Assembly: GCA_031310005.1 (NCBI GenBank)
Contig: CM062379.1
Coordinates: 6,386,001 to 6,450,000 of the forward strand
From: Dactylellina haptotyla
Taxonomy: Eukaryota > Ascomycota > Orbiliomycetes > Orbiliales > Orbiliaceae
Direction of reading: 5' to 3'
DNA: 64,000 nt
In this document: piece after piece, positions 48,350-59,568 of the stretch
Position numbering within the stretch: the stretch's first letter is position 1
Layout of the letters: every line of letters begins with the position of its first letter
Made by a program: the position numbers and the translations under genes
Notes under the pieces: generated by a model
Seen by the model: only the letters and a program-made list of their open reading frames with translations
The model's database searches: none
What the model was told of the DNA's origin: nothing

Positions 48350-50622
48350 TGTTCTTGAAAATGGTAGCAAGGGTATCCGAGAACAAATGGGGGATAGAGA
48401 CCGGATAGAGCAGATTCTAATTGGTAGCTGAGAGAAGGTGGGGTAAAACCGGGTGGCTATTTGAGGAGCTATGGTGGCGAGGGTACCCAGGAGGACGGGG
48501 AAGACGAGAAGGATGACGGTATATATAGACAATCCCGACCACTCGTTCGGTTCGGGATTCGATTTCGAAGTTCGACTTGCTTTCTGCGGAGCGGCGTTCA
48601 TAAAAACTTAGCGGAGAATCCGCATTAAATTTTTCTGGGTGGAAGGGGTTTCACTTGTGAAGCTTTCGGGCTGGCTATATGTTCGATCTTGATATGTCTT
48701 TGCGCAGGAACAGAGCTTATGCAGGTTTGCAGGGCGGTCGCCGGTTCCGCAGCTGTGCGTTGCGGCCCCGTGACGTCGCTTCCCTATCCGAGCGCAAGGC
48801 TTCGAAGACATGTCGACAGCAATATGAAATTAGTTCCAATTTCAAGCGAAGCTTAATATTTCTCGAAATACTGGATTGAGCTGCGCGCAGAATCAAACCG
48901 ACTGAAGGTGGTCTAAGTCGGCTTCCTTGAAGTAACATGTTCGCAATTTTCTCAATACTTGGATCAATTAATATATTCTGGACTCTTGCAACTTACAAAA
49001 CTTGAATACGGGAAAATTAGATTATTCGAGGGGAATATATAGGTATAGTTAAGTTTCAGTACTGTTAAAAGCAGGTCACCTTAAATATTTTCATTCGTTA
49101 TACATAGGTAGAGTACCAATCCGCCCCTATTTGCTTGGCGCCTTACGGCGTTCTCAGACTTGCTTCCAGAATTTGATATTAGAATCATTCACTTCTTGAT
49201 GTTGGTACCAAAGAGATACCAACCCCAGGGTATTCTCTTTCAGCTGTTTTTAATACGTTAGAAACCCTCGTTCTGACGATCGGACGCTGCATATCTCTAA
49301 TATGAACGCCAGAGCACCACTGCAGGTTGCCATTGCGATGCTGATACGAAGATATTCTGTACACTGCCGATAGCTCTAATCGCAATACATTATTAAGGAT
49401 TTCAGCGAAGCGCAACTCTTTTTTTTTTTGGAGTACTCTCAATATTTACTGCAATTTGGAGGCCATAATATAGTATCCTCTTACAAACTACACTGCCATA
49501 TCGTCTAGAATGTTTTTTTTTTTTTTATAGTAGTCGCTTCTAGAAATCATTCTACAATTTACAGAAGAATTATTATCGCGGGCAGTGTTTAAGTTAAGAC
49601 CTATATTTGGTTTGGGTTTTGTCAACCTTCGGCGTCTTTGCTGGAAAATTTACAAGGTTCTCTCTTCAAAGCTTGCTTGGATCAATTCCGTTTACCGGTC
49701 AAAATGGAATCAATAGCTAGCGCTAGCTATAACTTGCCAATAAGTCTCTATCTGCAGATGAGCATGCATGAAGATCAAGCCGCCTTAAAGGCGCCACTGT
49801 AAACATATCTTCTTATTCGTTCATGCACATGCATGTTCTCACCACCGGTTCCTTTGTCGACATCAGGATCGATGATAAATCTTCGATATAATGCAGGGTT
49901 AACGTTAGGTGCGCCCCCGAAGTTACAACAATTTGAATAAGCGAGGGTCAAGTCAAAAGTCAAAGTCGAAAGTGTGTGTAACACGGCAAGGGATGGCCTC
50001 GGCGTGAGCTTCGCATTGTTCGCTTGACAACACCGACATACGGCAGATGTCGAAGTTTAGAAGCTTCGGTGCCATGTTTTTTCTCCTCTCGTCTGCACTG
50101 GACTCGCCCATATTGATTTATGTATTTCAATGCCCGTTAACCGCTTATCAAAAATCCTATTCCTTTGATATATAATGCTGGAGACCTTGGTACCGGTACA
50201 TGTTTAGTTACCTTATCCAAATTATTGCGAAGGTAGTCTCACCGTCAAAACTTTGAGAACCCAAAACAATCCTCATATTTAAATATATTTAATACTACAA
50301 AAATATTCCTATAATATGCGTCGGCAAATGCGGGTATGCTACATCGGAAGTCACTAGCCATTGTCAAGTATACATGGAATTTACTGATCGTGTGAGCACC
50401 GGATGACCCCCGTTTCGAACGTTTCATATATCGATCTCTTCTATGTAATGTGCATTTGATATCGAAGAAACTCAAGATGGGGGGAAAAGTAAATACGCTG
50501 CTATCCCCCCGTCAGGTTTCTCTAGATCTTCCCTCTCGCTATCTCGATCTCTAAAGCTAAAAACACTTATATCGCGATTCTTAATTAAAATTCGACTGCC
50601 AAGAATATTCAATCATTAAACC
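48350..50622. other. Intergenic region of about 2.3 kb
   Basis: No supported gene apart from the possible in-frame 5' extension of MET22 (48350-48601). It has T runs at 49419-49428 and 49514-49526 and an 18-bp perfect palindrome (49713-49730). Open frames are short and featureless. Confidence 0.5.
49713..49730. repeat. 18-bp perfect palindrome
   Basis: ATAGCTAGCGCTAGCTAT is identical to its reverse complement. It shares the GCTAGC core with the palindrome at 10718-10733. It could be a dimeric factor site; no gene is adjacent. Confidence 0.7.
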
Positions 50623-51921
50623 ATGGGGCAAAAACAATCAAGATCATCTAGATCTACGGCTACTCGAGACAGCGCCAGCAACACTGCACGGACTAGTCTC
50701 GTTCCTGACACCCGTGAAGCAGAGCTACGGACCGAACACTCTAGGCTAGTTAGAGGCGGTGAACTTGTGGTAACTGTTGATACAGCCCTGCAAACGGTAC
50801 AACAGAATAGGAACACGCTCGGATCGGAACATCCAACTACTTTATCAAGTATGTTCGAACTCGGAAAGTCCTATCACCGCGACAGAAGAACCGAAAAGGC
50901 ACTTCAAATTTTACAAGAGTTGCTCCCTTTGAATGAAAGGGCATTCGGGCCCACCGGCGCCCATACACTTGTGACTCTGGATGCCATATGTGAGGAACTC
51001 TGCAACCTCGGGAAATACGAGCTGTCGCTCGCTCATCTTACCGAGCTGAGAGAGCGCTGTGAACGTGCCTTGGGGACAGAGTACGAATATACTATACGGG
51101 TCCTGGTAGACATTGGCCATGTGTCTAAGCTCTTGGAAAAGACCCAAGAAGCATCTTCGGCGTTCTCTTTGGCTCTTGACCGTAGCAAGCGAGGGCTAGG
51201 TCAAAGACACGACCTTACTTTGGCAATCATGAACGACATCCGGGGGCTAAAAGAACCTGCGCCACCCAATTTACGAGAAATGAAGGCCTTCCTACGTCGA
51301 AATGGTCTACCAGTGGACACTAAGCCTTTCTCCAACAGTAGATCGTCAAATTTTAGGGAAACATTTTCTGGACCCTGGCTTGCCATTATAGCGACGGTTG
51401 GTTACGACGCTTCAGAAGCGACAATGTTAAGGCTCGGACCAAATAACGGAGAATCGGATCCGAAACCAATAGAGCATATACCTGACTCCTATATAGATCC
51501 AACCAAGGTCCGGCTACGGCATATACAATGGGATACCCATTCGGGGAACTCATTCGAGGCTTTAATCAATCGCAGCATTGACGTTCTACCCCAGAAGGCG
51601 CCCCCTGAAGCTCTGTACGCAGTCAAAGAGCATGTCGCATGGTTTAAGAGCTTGAAGTCTCTAGACGATCTTCTAAGCTCTAATGAGAACCGGGTGTGGT
51701 TCTTCCAGTGTAGGCAGTCGTTCGTGGAACAAAGCAGATTTCATAGATGGGACCCAGACTTGTTGGAGCAATATGTTCTTGTCCCTGTTGAAGGTGGATT
51801 CGCAAACGTTGAGGACTGCCTATTCGTCAGCCATTATTGGCGAACAAAACCGCATCCCGATCCGAATGGTGAGGATTTGAGGGAGCTGCAACGCCTCCTC
51901 AGGCTAAGTTTTTTGGAGTAG
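50623..51921 (+). CDS. TPR protein with N-myristoylation signal and TIR/HET-like block (5' open piece)
   Basis: The first open piece (432 residues) of what looks like one long gene running to 53566. MGQKQS fits the N-myristoylation pattern (Gly2, Ser6), suggesting membrane attachment. Residues about 50-205 are tetratricopeptide units of the kinesin-light-chain type, with recurring LGSEHPTTL, FGPTGAHTL, LGTEYEYT and LGQRHDLTL. A linker follows, then a conserved-looking block (VEDCLFVSHYWRTKPHPDPN) resembling the first strand of TIR-like signalling domains. The frame then stops, while the rest of that domain continues at once in another frame. I cannot say whether this is a real disruption or a sequence error. 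Confidence 0.7.
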   Translation: MGQKQSRSSRSTATRDSASNTARTSLVPDTREAELRTEHSRLVRGGELVVTVDTALQTVQQNRNTLGSEHPTTLSSMFELGKSYHRDRRTEKALQILQELLPLNERAFGPTGAHTLVTLDAICEELCNLGKYELSLAHLTELRERCERALGTEYEYTIRVLVDIGHVSKLLEKTQEASSAFSLALDRSKRGLGQRHDLTLAIMNDIRGLKEPAPPNLREMKAFLRRNGLPVDTKPFSNSRSSNFRETFSGPWLAIIATVGYDASEATMLRLGPNNGESDPKPIEHIPDSYIDPTKVRLRHIQWDTHSGNSFEALINRSIDVLPQKAPPEALYAVKEHVAWFKSLKSLDDLLSSNENRVWFFQCRQSFVEQSRFHRWDPDLLEQYVLVPVEGGFANVEDCLFVSHYWRTKPHPDPNGEDLRELQRLLRLSFLE

Positions 51922-53566
51922 GGCACGCTTTATTTGGGTAGACTGGACATGTCTTCCACAAGGGGAGCGAACTGCACCACAGCAGCAATACTTCTCACGA
52001 GCTCTATGGAGCATACCTAAACTCGTTCGAGGTTGTTCATTCATGGCGCATCTCCCTGAATTTCGGCCCCGTCTTTGGGTCCTTTTCGAGATTGCCTCAT
52101 ATAATTTCAATCGAACGAATAAGATCGGACTCGCGTGCATGGACACCTTTCAAAAGCACTTGCTGCAGATGAGGGGAGAGGGTGTCAGGCTTGTTCTTGA
52201 CAAGTACGGGTACAAGTGCACCAGTGAAAGTGATCGCGAGTGGGTGATATCTTGGCTCGAGATTCTCTTGACTTTGCGCAAGGCCGTCCCAAGCATCTAT
52301 GAGAGACGAAAGATGCTCGATGCAATCGAAAACCCGGCTGTGCGAACCTGTGTTCATATGGAGCTAGGAGTGAAAGTTGACAAGGAGAGAGGTTTCATAA
52401 GAGCGAATGGGGCAACCATTCAATTTAATCCGCTGCCCGTGGTGGACGGTTTCCCCAGCGCTATATCAGAAGCTCACATAAGAGATGATCATCTACCGCG
52501 GCGTGAAAAAGCGCTGCTGCAAGCAAAAGAAAGTCCCTATAAGGAGGGTATAGGTGAAATAGCAAGAGAACTTGACCGCTCAGGAGACTACAAGATTGCA
52601 GAGATTGTACACAGAAAGGATTTTGCAGTATCTGGGAGTGCTCTCGCTCTCGAAGATCTAATTATCAACTTGGAGCATCAAGAACGGTATCAAGATGCAG
52701 CAACATCATGCCGTCAGCTATTAACTCAGTTTGGCGGGTCAGCTGCAATGGTTCAGAAGCAAGTGGCTCTGCAGCAGAACGAAGCACGATCGATGATGTT
52801 TCACAAATGGAAATTCCAGCCATTAGAAGCGTCTTTGCAGATGGGGGACCAAGCAGGACCTGCAGAAGCCGTCCAACAACCCCAAGAACCAACAATCAGG
52901 AACGGGTTGAGGAGATCATGGCTACAAAGACTAGATATGAGCGTTTGGCAATGTGAAGATACAGTGGTTATGAAAAGCATGGAAGAGCAAGGTCTTGAAT
53001 TCGAAAAAGAAAGCCAGTTCTTAAAAGCACAACAGGTGCACTGGAGCTTGCTAGCACGCCGGAAGCAACTACTAGGGCCCTGTCACATCGATACTCGACG
53101 TAGTCTCACTAACCTCGCGAGAGTATTGCGGTTAAGACGCAACCTACAAGCCGCACATTTTGTGTACGGTATAGCACTTGCGGTCTGCGACTCCGCGCTG
53201 GGCCCGAAGCACCCCGAATCAAGGGCAGTGCTCGGTGACCTAGCTGCAGTGGTCCTTGAACAGCGTAAACAGGGTGTCGCTAGAAGTTACTACCGCCAGC
53301 AACTTGAACGGATGCTGGCAGTGGTAGAATGGGATGACCCTGAAACATTTCGCATCAAATTCTTCCTCAAAGCACTGGTTGGAAATGCAGAGTTAGAAAT
53401 AGTCCAATGCGAAGAGACTACGGTTCAGATAATGAGTCTTCCGCGAGGAGCTAGGAGGCGATCACCTCCCGGCAATAATAAAATGCGAGAGTTGAATCAA
53501 GCTCACGCTATGTTGGATTTGCCAAATGCTGATCTAATATTACAGAAATTTATTCTTGCATGGTAA
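51922..53566 (+). CDS. TPR/TIR-like protein (3' open piece)
   Basis: The continuation of the preceding piece in another frame; the first ATG of this piece is at 52043. Before that ATG, the frame already encodes RFIWVDWTCLPQGERT and RALWSIPKLVRGC. These are typical of a TIR/HET-like fungal domain in which an aromatic-Asp-x-x-Cys-x-Pro-Gln motif recurs. FRPRLWVLFEIASYNF follows. The C-terminal half contains further TPR-like helices (QQVHWSLLARRKQLLG, HIDTRRSLTNLARVLRLRRN, LGPKHPESRAVLGDLAAVVL). No transmembrane segment. The domain assignment is by pattern and should be treated as tentative; a role in non-self recognition or cell-death signalling would be inference. Confidence 0.65.
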
Positions 53567-54151
53567 AGGTAATCTTACCTGATATGATGAAAAATCAAGC
53601 TACCAAAGACTCCCCTGTCTTTTGCTGACTTGATTGGTTGGCCCTGTTGAGTGCTTATTTTCGTTGAATCTTTATAACGACCAGACGGGGGCTAATTCAA
53701 AGAACAACGGTTGACTCACAATTGTGATTAAGTATGGGGGTATTAATGTATTCAATTAGACCAGGGCGACTAGTCTTCGTTATTGTTCCCATCGATTTTC
53801 TCTGCTGCTAATTATCTTCCCCGTCGTCCCGTAATACATACATATTCGCATCCGTAGCCGAAGAAGAAAGCTTCCTCGTAGATGCAATATTATTTCGTAA
53901 TAACAACGCCCACTCCACGTGAAAAGCTCCTGTAATAATACATGTAAACGGATGGTTTCTTTTAAAAAATAGGTTCATAATGAAGAAAATGTGGGAATAA
54001 AGATGTCTGGAACGCCTCTAAGATCCCGATATTAAATATAAAACAAAAATAGTGGAAAAACGAGGCACGAATCGACATAGGTGGTCTATAGAAGAGAATA
54101 AAGAGGATACCCCGCTCTGTTCCGAATTCCCCAGCAGAATATCTCGTCTCA
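53567..54151. other. Intergenic region between convergent genes
   Basis: About 585 bp of AT-rich 3' flank between the TPR/TIR-like gene and RSC9. Nothing else recognised. Confidence 0.5.
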
Positions 54152-57100
54152 TCAATAATCAGAGCTACTGGGCGTATCGACCATCATAGCTTCGGCCATT
54201 GTGACATCTTCTTTGGAATTCGGTGCAAGGTTATTTAAGATATCGACGAGAGCCTCAATTAAGAAGCGATTTCTGGTCATAGCCATTTTATTAAACATGA
54301 CGGGTCTCAGAAGGCGAAGGTTCGATATTCCTTCAGGGTCATCAGTGGTACTCAGGTTGTTAAGTACCCTCGCGGCCATCATAGGAATTCCAGCAGTGTC
54401 ATCTCCCTTCGACCTGGCTGAAATTTCCGTTGTCCAGGTAATTCCGGGGTTCGCATGTTTTTTGGCGGGGTCCGCTTTCTTAGAGATAGGGGCGGGGGCA
54501 GGCTTCGGGTTTTCCGTTGCGATGATGGATCCTTTACGATTCTTGGCACCGGCCTCGCCTGTCTTGACAGGCATATGACACAGCAGGTGGCTGTGAAAAA
54601 GCTTTTTGTTCGTCGTACCTGGTGCTGGGAATCTGTTGCAATCTCGCCATCGACAGATTTGCTCAGTTGCAGTGTTCTCTGCCTTCTTAGAAAGAAACGT
54701 GTGCTTATCACGGATATGATTGTAGAGAGACGCCGCATTAGGGAAAAACTGCCCGCAAGGTCGCATAGCTGCAGGGGTGTCGGCCGCGGTTGCAGCGCTT
54801 TCCTTTGGAATCTGCCAATCACATTTGACGTAGACCTCGTAGTCCAGGCCCATTGGTTCTTCGCGGGGCGCAATTCCATTGATAACAAATCGAGAAGGCT
54901 GGCCAGGTTCTCCAGGAATCATCTGAGGTCGCGCTCCGGTGAAGGCAACACTGACATTCTTGATAAAGTCATTGGCCTGTAAGAGAGCTTGTGGCCGAGG
55001 AGGAACATTAGCATATGCGGCGAACTGGCGTTGATAAGCCTGCCAGAGTGCTATTTGGGTTATCTCGCTTTCAGGATTCGATTCAAAACTCGAACGCATC
55101 CTTTGAATTATGACAATAATTAGTCAATATAACACTCTTTTAACGCTACTAGACTTTAGACTTACCACCAAACAGCTCGCTGAGGCTCAGCCAACTTCAA
55201 GATTTCGGTGAGAAGATCTGGAGGCAAATCCGGGGTTACCTGTGGAACTGTTTTTTTGTTGTTCGCTGAGTTAACAGGGGCTGTAGAGGAGATTTCCGGA
55301 GGTATGCGAATATTTCCGTGAGACAACAGTCGGGTAAGTTGGGACAGCTTCTGGACTGCATCGGGTCTCTGTGTGAGAAGTGCGATGTTCTCATCTAAGA
55401 ATGTGCAGTGGTACATGAAATCAAGACACGCAATGAGGAGGCGGTCGTCGTTGCTCATTAATAGATTTTCCAAATATGTCCAAACGAAATCTGGGACATT
55501 CTTCAGATGCTCCGTCTTTTCTCTGAGAGACAGATTTACCATAACGCCCAACTTCAAAACGACAGTGGTAGCATCATCCGATTGAATGTTGTCCCATATT
55601 TTAGTGACCAGTTCGGCTTCCTCCTCAAAATCTGTAATTCGGGCGACAGAGCCTAGCAGTTCGAGGCAGCAGCGTTTGAACTCGGCAAAATGGTGGCTCT
55701 TGGGGGTCTCAAGTCCTCTGAATAGGAGAGGCACAAGGCCTGGGTGGGTTGCAACGAGATAACGCGTATTGAGATCGTTGACTGGGTTCTTCGAATCGCG
55801 AACGATAATGTTACGAAGAATATCGATGGCATGTAAGCCCAAATCCATCTTTTTCCTCCACTCTCGAGGCTCCAGTGTCGCCGCGAGTGTATTGAATTGA
55901 TTGGGACTTATCTGAGACCCAGGATTGTAACTGTTTGGGTGCCAGAGTGCTAGCTCGCCTTGGACGTTTTCATCGCTGACAGCCGTAGCGCAGTCGTCTA
56001 TTATGGCGAGCAAGTCGAAACTCAATGTTGGATAATCTCTGAGGCTGATATTGTGCACAGTGTGGGAGCTCCGCTGAAGTAAGGTTTGCAGACCGTCAAA
56101 AACCTCTTGAGGTATGCCACTCCGAATCCCCATAACAGCTCTCGACATATCAGTGACTCCATGGTAACCGAGGGGGACGTCTAATCTGAATGCGTTGACC
56201 GGGGCTTTGGGTTGGTATTTTCGCGCAAATTTGTGTGGGTGGGAGTATGGGGTCGGCAGCGGGGTTATAGTAACAGGTGGAAGTGGGTGCTGGTCCATTG
56301 CGCTTGCAGCCGAGCCGAAGGAGTTCGAACTCTTCCCGTTCATAGTTGGCTGAGGGGCAGGTGACTGATTGGGTGCAGCTGGATTTCGAGGCTTAGGGGT
56401 CGAGACTTCTGGCTGGAAAAATTGGCGCTTCGGAGGGGCTTCCCGTAAGGTTCTACCAGACGGGGTCGTGGTCGTGGATCCCGAAGTTGACGGTTCTCCA
56501 GTCCCAGTTCTTCCTCTCGTCAAGAGGGCAGGGCTGCTGGCTTCCATAGACTCGGGGGGTTTGCGGCCGACGAGGTCGCTGCCAGCGGCGCTTTGAGTTT
56601 CGAGGGCTTCTGGGACCGGGGCTTCCTCACCCCAATGATCGACGCACTCCCAGGCACTAAACAGAAAAAAACGACATAAAAAGATGAGCTTCAAATCAAG
56701 ATACGGATCGAGGAAGGGGCGAAAGAGAGGATTATGCGTACGCCAAGTTCTTCCAGTAGATGGTTTTAAGGACGAATCCGATGTTTGTATTATGCTGAGG
56801 AGGATTAAAGTTTACGGCAAGTTCTTTCCAGAGGCCTAGAGGGGCGCGAAGGTTGTAATTGTTAGCGAGGATATCAAAGAGGGTGGCAGGCGACTAGATT
56901 GTCGATCCAGAGTTGAATAACATACCAGTCTTCTGGGAGACAATGGTATAGCCTCCCTGCGCGACAATTAACTTGTAGAGTTTGAGGAGGTCGACTTTCT
57001 TCCGTTGGATATCAGGTTCGAAGTTGGTATGAATAAGTGAGCTATCAGGTTACAGAGTGAGAGGTGGGGGTTAGCATCCCAGTTGCGTTTCGGCAGACAA

Positions 57101-57278
57101 ATAGATATATCTATATAGCAGGGTACGATCAACGACCGTGGTAGCGATTGGGGTCCTACTTTCGTTTCTCATGAAAAACACGCAGTTTCTCAATAAACTG
57201 TTCATATTCTTCATTTCGGTCGATATCACTCTCGTCAAACTCACGCGGATGCGCGGTGTATTGGTTCTTTGGACCCAT
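54152..57278 (-). CDS. RSC9: ARID/RFX chromatin-remodelling subunit, RSC9-like
   Basis: Subunit of an RSC/PBAF-type SWI/SNF remodeller, 919 residues from five exons (57160-57278, 56936-57042, 56742-56835, 55166-56656, 54152-55100). The ARID DNA-binding domain spans exons 1-4: EYEQFIEKLRVFHEKR, KVDLLKLYKLIVAQGGY, LWKELAVNFNPPQHNTNIGF and LKTIYWKNLAAWE. A disordered Pro/Ser/Thr region follows, then armadillo-like helices. An RFX-type winged-helix region comes next (ITQIALWQAYQRQFAAY, ANDFIKNVSVAFTGARPQ). Two C2H2-like zinc fingers follow (CGQFFPNAASLYNHIRDKH; CRWRDCNRF...HSHLLCH). The architecture matches yeast Rsc9 and human ARID2. The start (MGPKNQYTAHPREF) is the first Met of the ARID frame and is tentative. 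Confidence 0.9.
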
Positions 57279-57911
57279 GGCTGGTTCGCGAGATGCGGGA
57301 GCCGTCAGCTCTCCGGACAAGAGACGCCTCCAGCAGCAATCAGCGGGCGGTTGCCGGGGTCTGCTTGACGACTATCGGGAGGGGATTCCAGTCGCGATAG
57401 AGATGGATCGAGAGGCCTAGCCAATGGCTATTTCCCCCTCTTTAGACGACCACGGTGAGGGCAGGTCGATGAGATGCCGGAAGAGGAGATGCAGCAGCAG
57501 CGTGCGGGAAGTGGCGGGTGGATGGTGGCGGTGGTGGTGGTGGTGATGAGGTTGGAAGATGGAGGAAGGGCATCGAAGCTGGTCGCAGATTGTTCGACTG
57601 ACCAGTTTGGCAGCCAAAAGTCGCGTCGCACGCTTTCTGTTCTGTGCCTCAGAGCCGCATTTCTTGGCGCCCGACCTCACACCCGCACCGCCACAACACA
57701 ACCACACTTCTGTTCGTCTTAATAAGCTTGGAGCTCGCCTGGCACCCGATTTGTGAGCAGCCCGCGATATCTTATCGATACCCGTGTCCCTCCATCTCTG
57801 GTTTTCTCTCCTTGATAGCTACCTTTATTGCTGTTCTATCGTTCTCCGGTCTCGTTGGTACGCGTATACACTACAGGTCTCCAGGTGAAGAACCCAACTA
57901 TCACGAAGCCA
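57279..57911. promoter_or_regulatory. Shared divergent promoter RSC9 / TAP42
   Basis: These 633 bp separate two divergent starts. They include a GGTGGT-rich patch (57515-57550) and a pyrimidine-rich TAP42 leader (57785-57850). No TATA box was seen. Confidence 0.5.
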
Positions 57912-59195
57912 ATGTCGGAATCGGAACTTACCCCCACGACCCTCAAATCTGCCTGGGACAAGGCAGAACGCCAGCGGAAAGAACTCGCGACATTCACGGA
58001 CTATAATTCCACTTCGTACAAAGCTGCTGTCGCCGAGGCCCTTTCCACAGTATCGACCTGCAAGGACATCATAAACAACCTGTCTCTCTTCAGTGTTAAC
58101 GAGATCCTCGAAGATGTCTCGACAAGCTCGCTCCAGTACTGCCTCTTGCCATCCCCAGATACAGATTATCATATATGCTTGTAACGCTCTTACTTATTGA
58201 AATTTTAGATTTATACTAGTCGACGCCTACCGGGGCGATCTCCTTCTCAAACAGCACGACCGTGCCACCCGTCTAACAACTCTACACTCCGCCCGAGCCG
58301 CCTACAGATCCTTCCTCTCCCTCTGCGATTCGTACGCCCTCCTTGGAACCTACGAAAAGAAAGCTTATCAAGCATCCGATAAAATCTCTGCGACAGTATT
58401 CTCTGAAATATTGCCAGATGCTGCGGCCAGAAGAAATGCTAAGATCGAGAGATACAAGGAAGAGAAAGAGCTAAAAGCCAAACTAGAGGTACGAACATCT
58501 CGATCCATCTAGCAGCCGCTCGATAATGAATTGAAGCTAATATACTCCGTCATATAGCAACTGTCACGAATAACTCAATCCCCAAACATCGACGACGAAG
58601 AAATACGCTCGCTATACCTCGCCCAGATCCAACTCGGCGTCATGCAATCCCTCCAACAGCTCGAAGGCATCTACCTGGAAATTGACATTCTCGGCAGAGC
58701 ACCAAGCGAAGAACAGCTACTCGAGCAGCGCCAAAGACAGCAAGAGGAGGACGAGCGGTCGAGGCGGCGAAAGCAAGACGAAAAATATTCCGACAGAGTT
58801 GACCCCTCCGAAATCTTCTACAAGGCAAACGGACGACCGCTTCTTAGCTCTGACGGTAAACCGCTACGACCGTTCACTCTACTCTCAAATCGAGAGATTG
58901 TAAAGGGAGGAGTTTTCGGGCCAGGACATAGGCTACCGACCATGACAATTGATGAATATCTCGAAGAAGAGAAGAAGCGAGGCGGAGTCATCGAAGGTGG
59001 AGGAGAACAATCTGGAATGCAACCTGAACCCGATGAGGATAACTTGGATCTGGCAGATCAAGAAACATACATGGCCAGGCAGTGGGATGAGTTCACCGAA
59101 GCAAATCCAAAGTAAGTTATTCTCTTGCCGTGTTATTTAAAACGAAACGCTAATAATTTTACAGGGGGTCTGGTAATACATTGAATAGAGGATAA
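57912..59195 (+). CDS. TAP42: TAP42/alpha4 regulator of PP2A phosphatases
   Basis: Regulatory partner of type 2A phosphatase catalytic subunits, acting downstream of TORC1. 362 residues from four exons (57912-58135, 58209-58488, 58558-59111, 59165-59195). The N-terminal helical TPR-like half has ALSTVSTCKDIINNLSLFS, EILEDVSTSSLQFILVDAY and RAAYRSFLSLCDSYALL. The C-terminal half has RRKQDEKYSDRVDP and RPFTLLSNREIVKGGVFGPG, then RLPTMTIDEYLEEEKKRGG, all diagnostic of TAP42/IGBP1. The last exon adds nine residues (GSGNTLNRG). All introns are GT-AG. Confidence 0.95.
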
Positions 59196-59568
59196 GCGAA
59201 TCTTGTACTTATTTTTCTTGCATGTATATGGCGTTGATGGCGATCTCAAAATAAAATGCCTAATTTACTCTTCGCGGATGTGTGAATCTCAATTTTTGTC
59301 TACTTTAGTTTTAGCTTCGCGCGGGTTTGGATCCGAACCGCCAAATTCCCAGCAGTTCGGACCGATGGAGGGTTGCAGTGTGTCGCACATACCCCACAAA
59401 CTCGTTACTAAATGATATCATGACCGGGCGTCGCTACACCCCCCCATAAAAGCTTCTCTTGTAGTCGGCATTTCGACATCACCTACGGCAAGATTAGAGG
59501 TTGAATCACAGGAAAATTCCGTAGCTACTAGATTGACTCCGAGGCCGGAATAGACGTTCTTCTTAATC
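59196..59568. other. Intergenic region between TAP42 and dihydroxyacetone kinase
   Basis: About 370 bp holding the TAP42 3' flank and the promoter of the kinase gene. No other feature seen. Confidence 0.45.
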
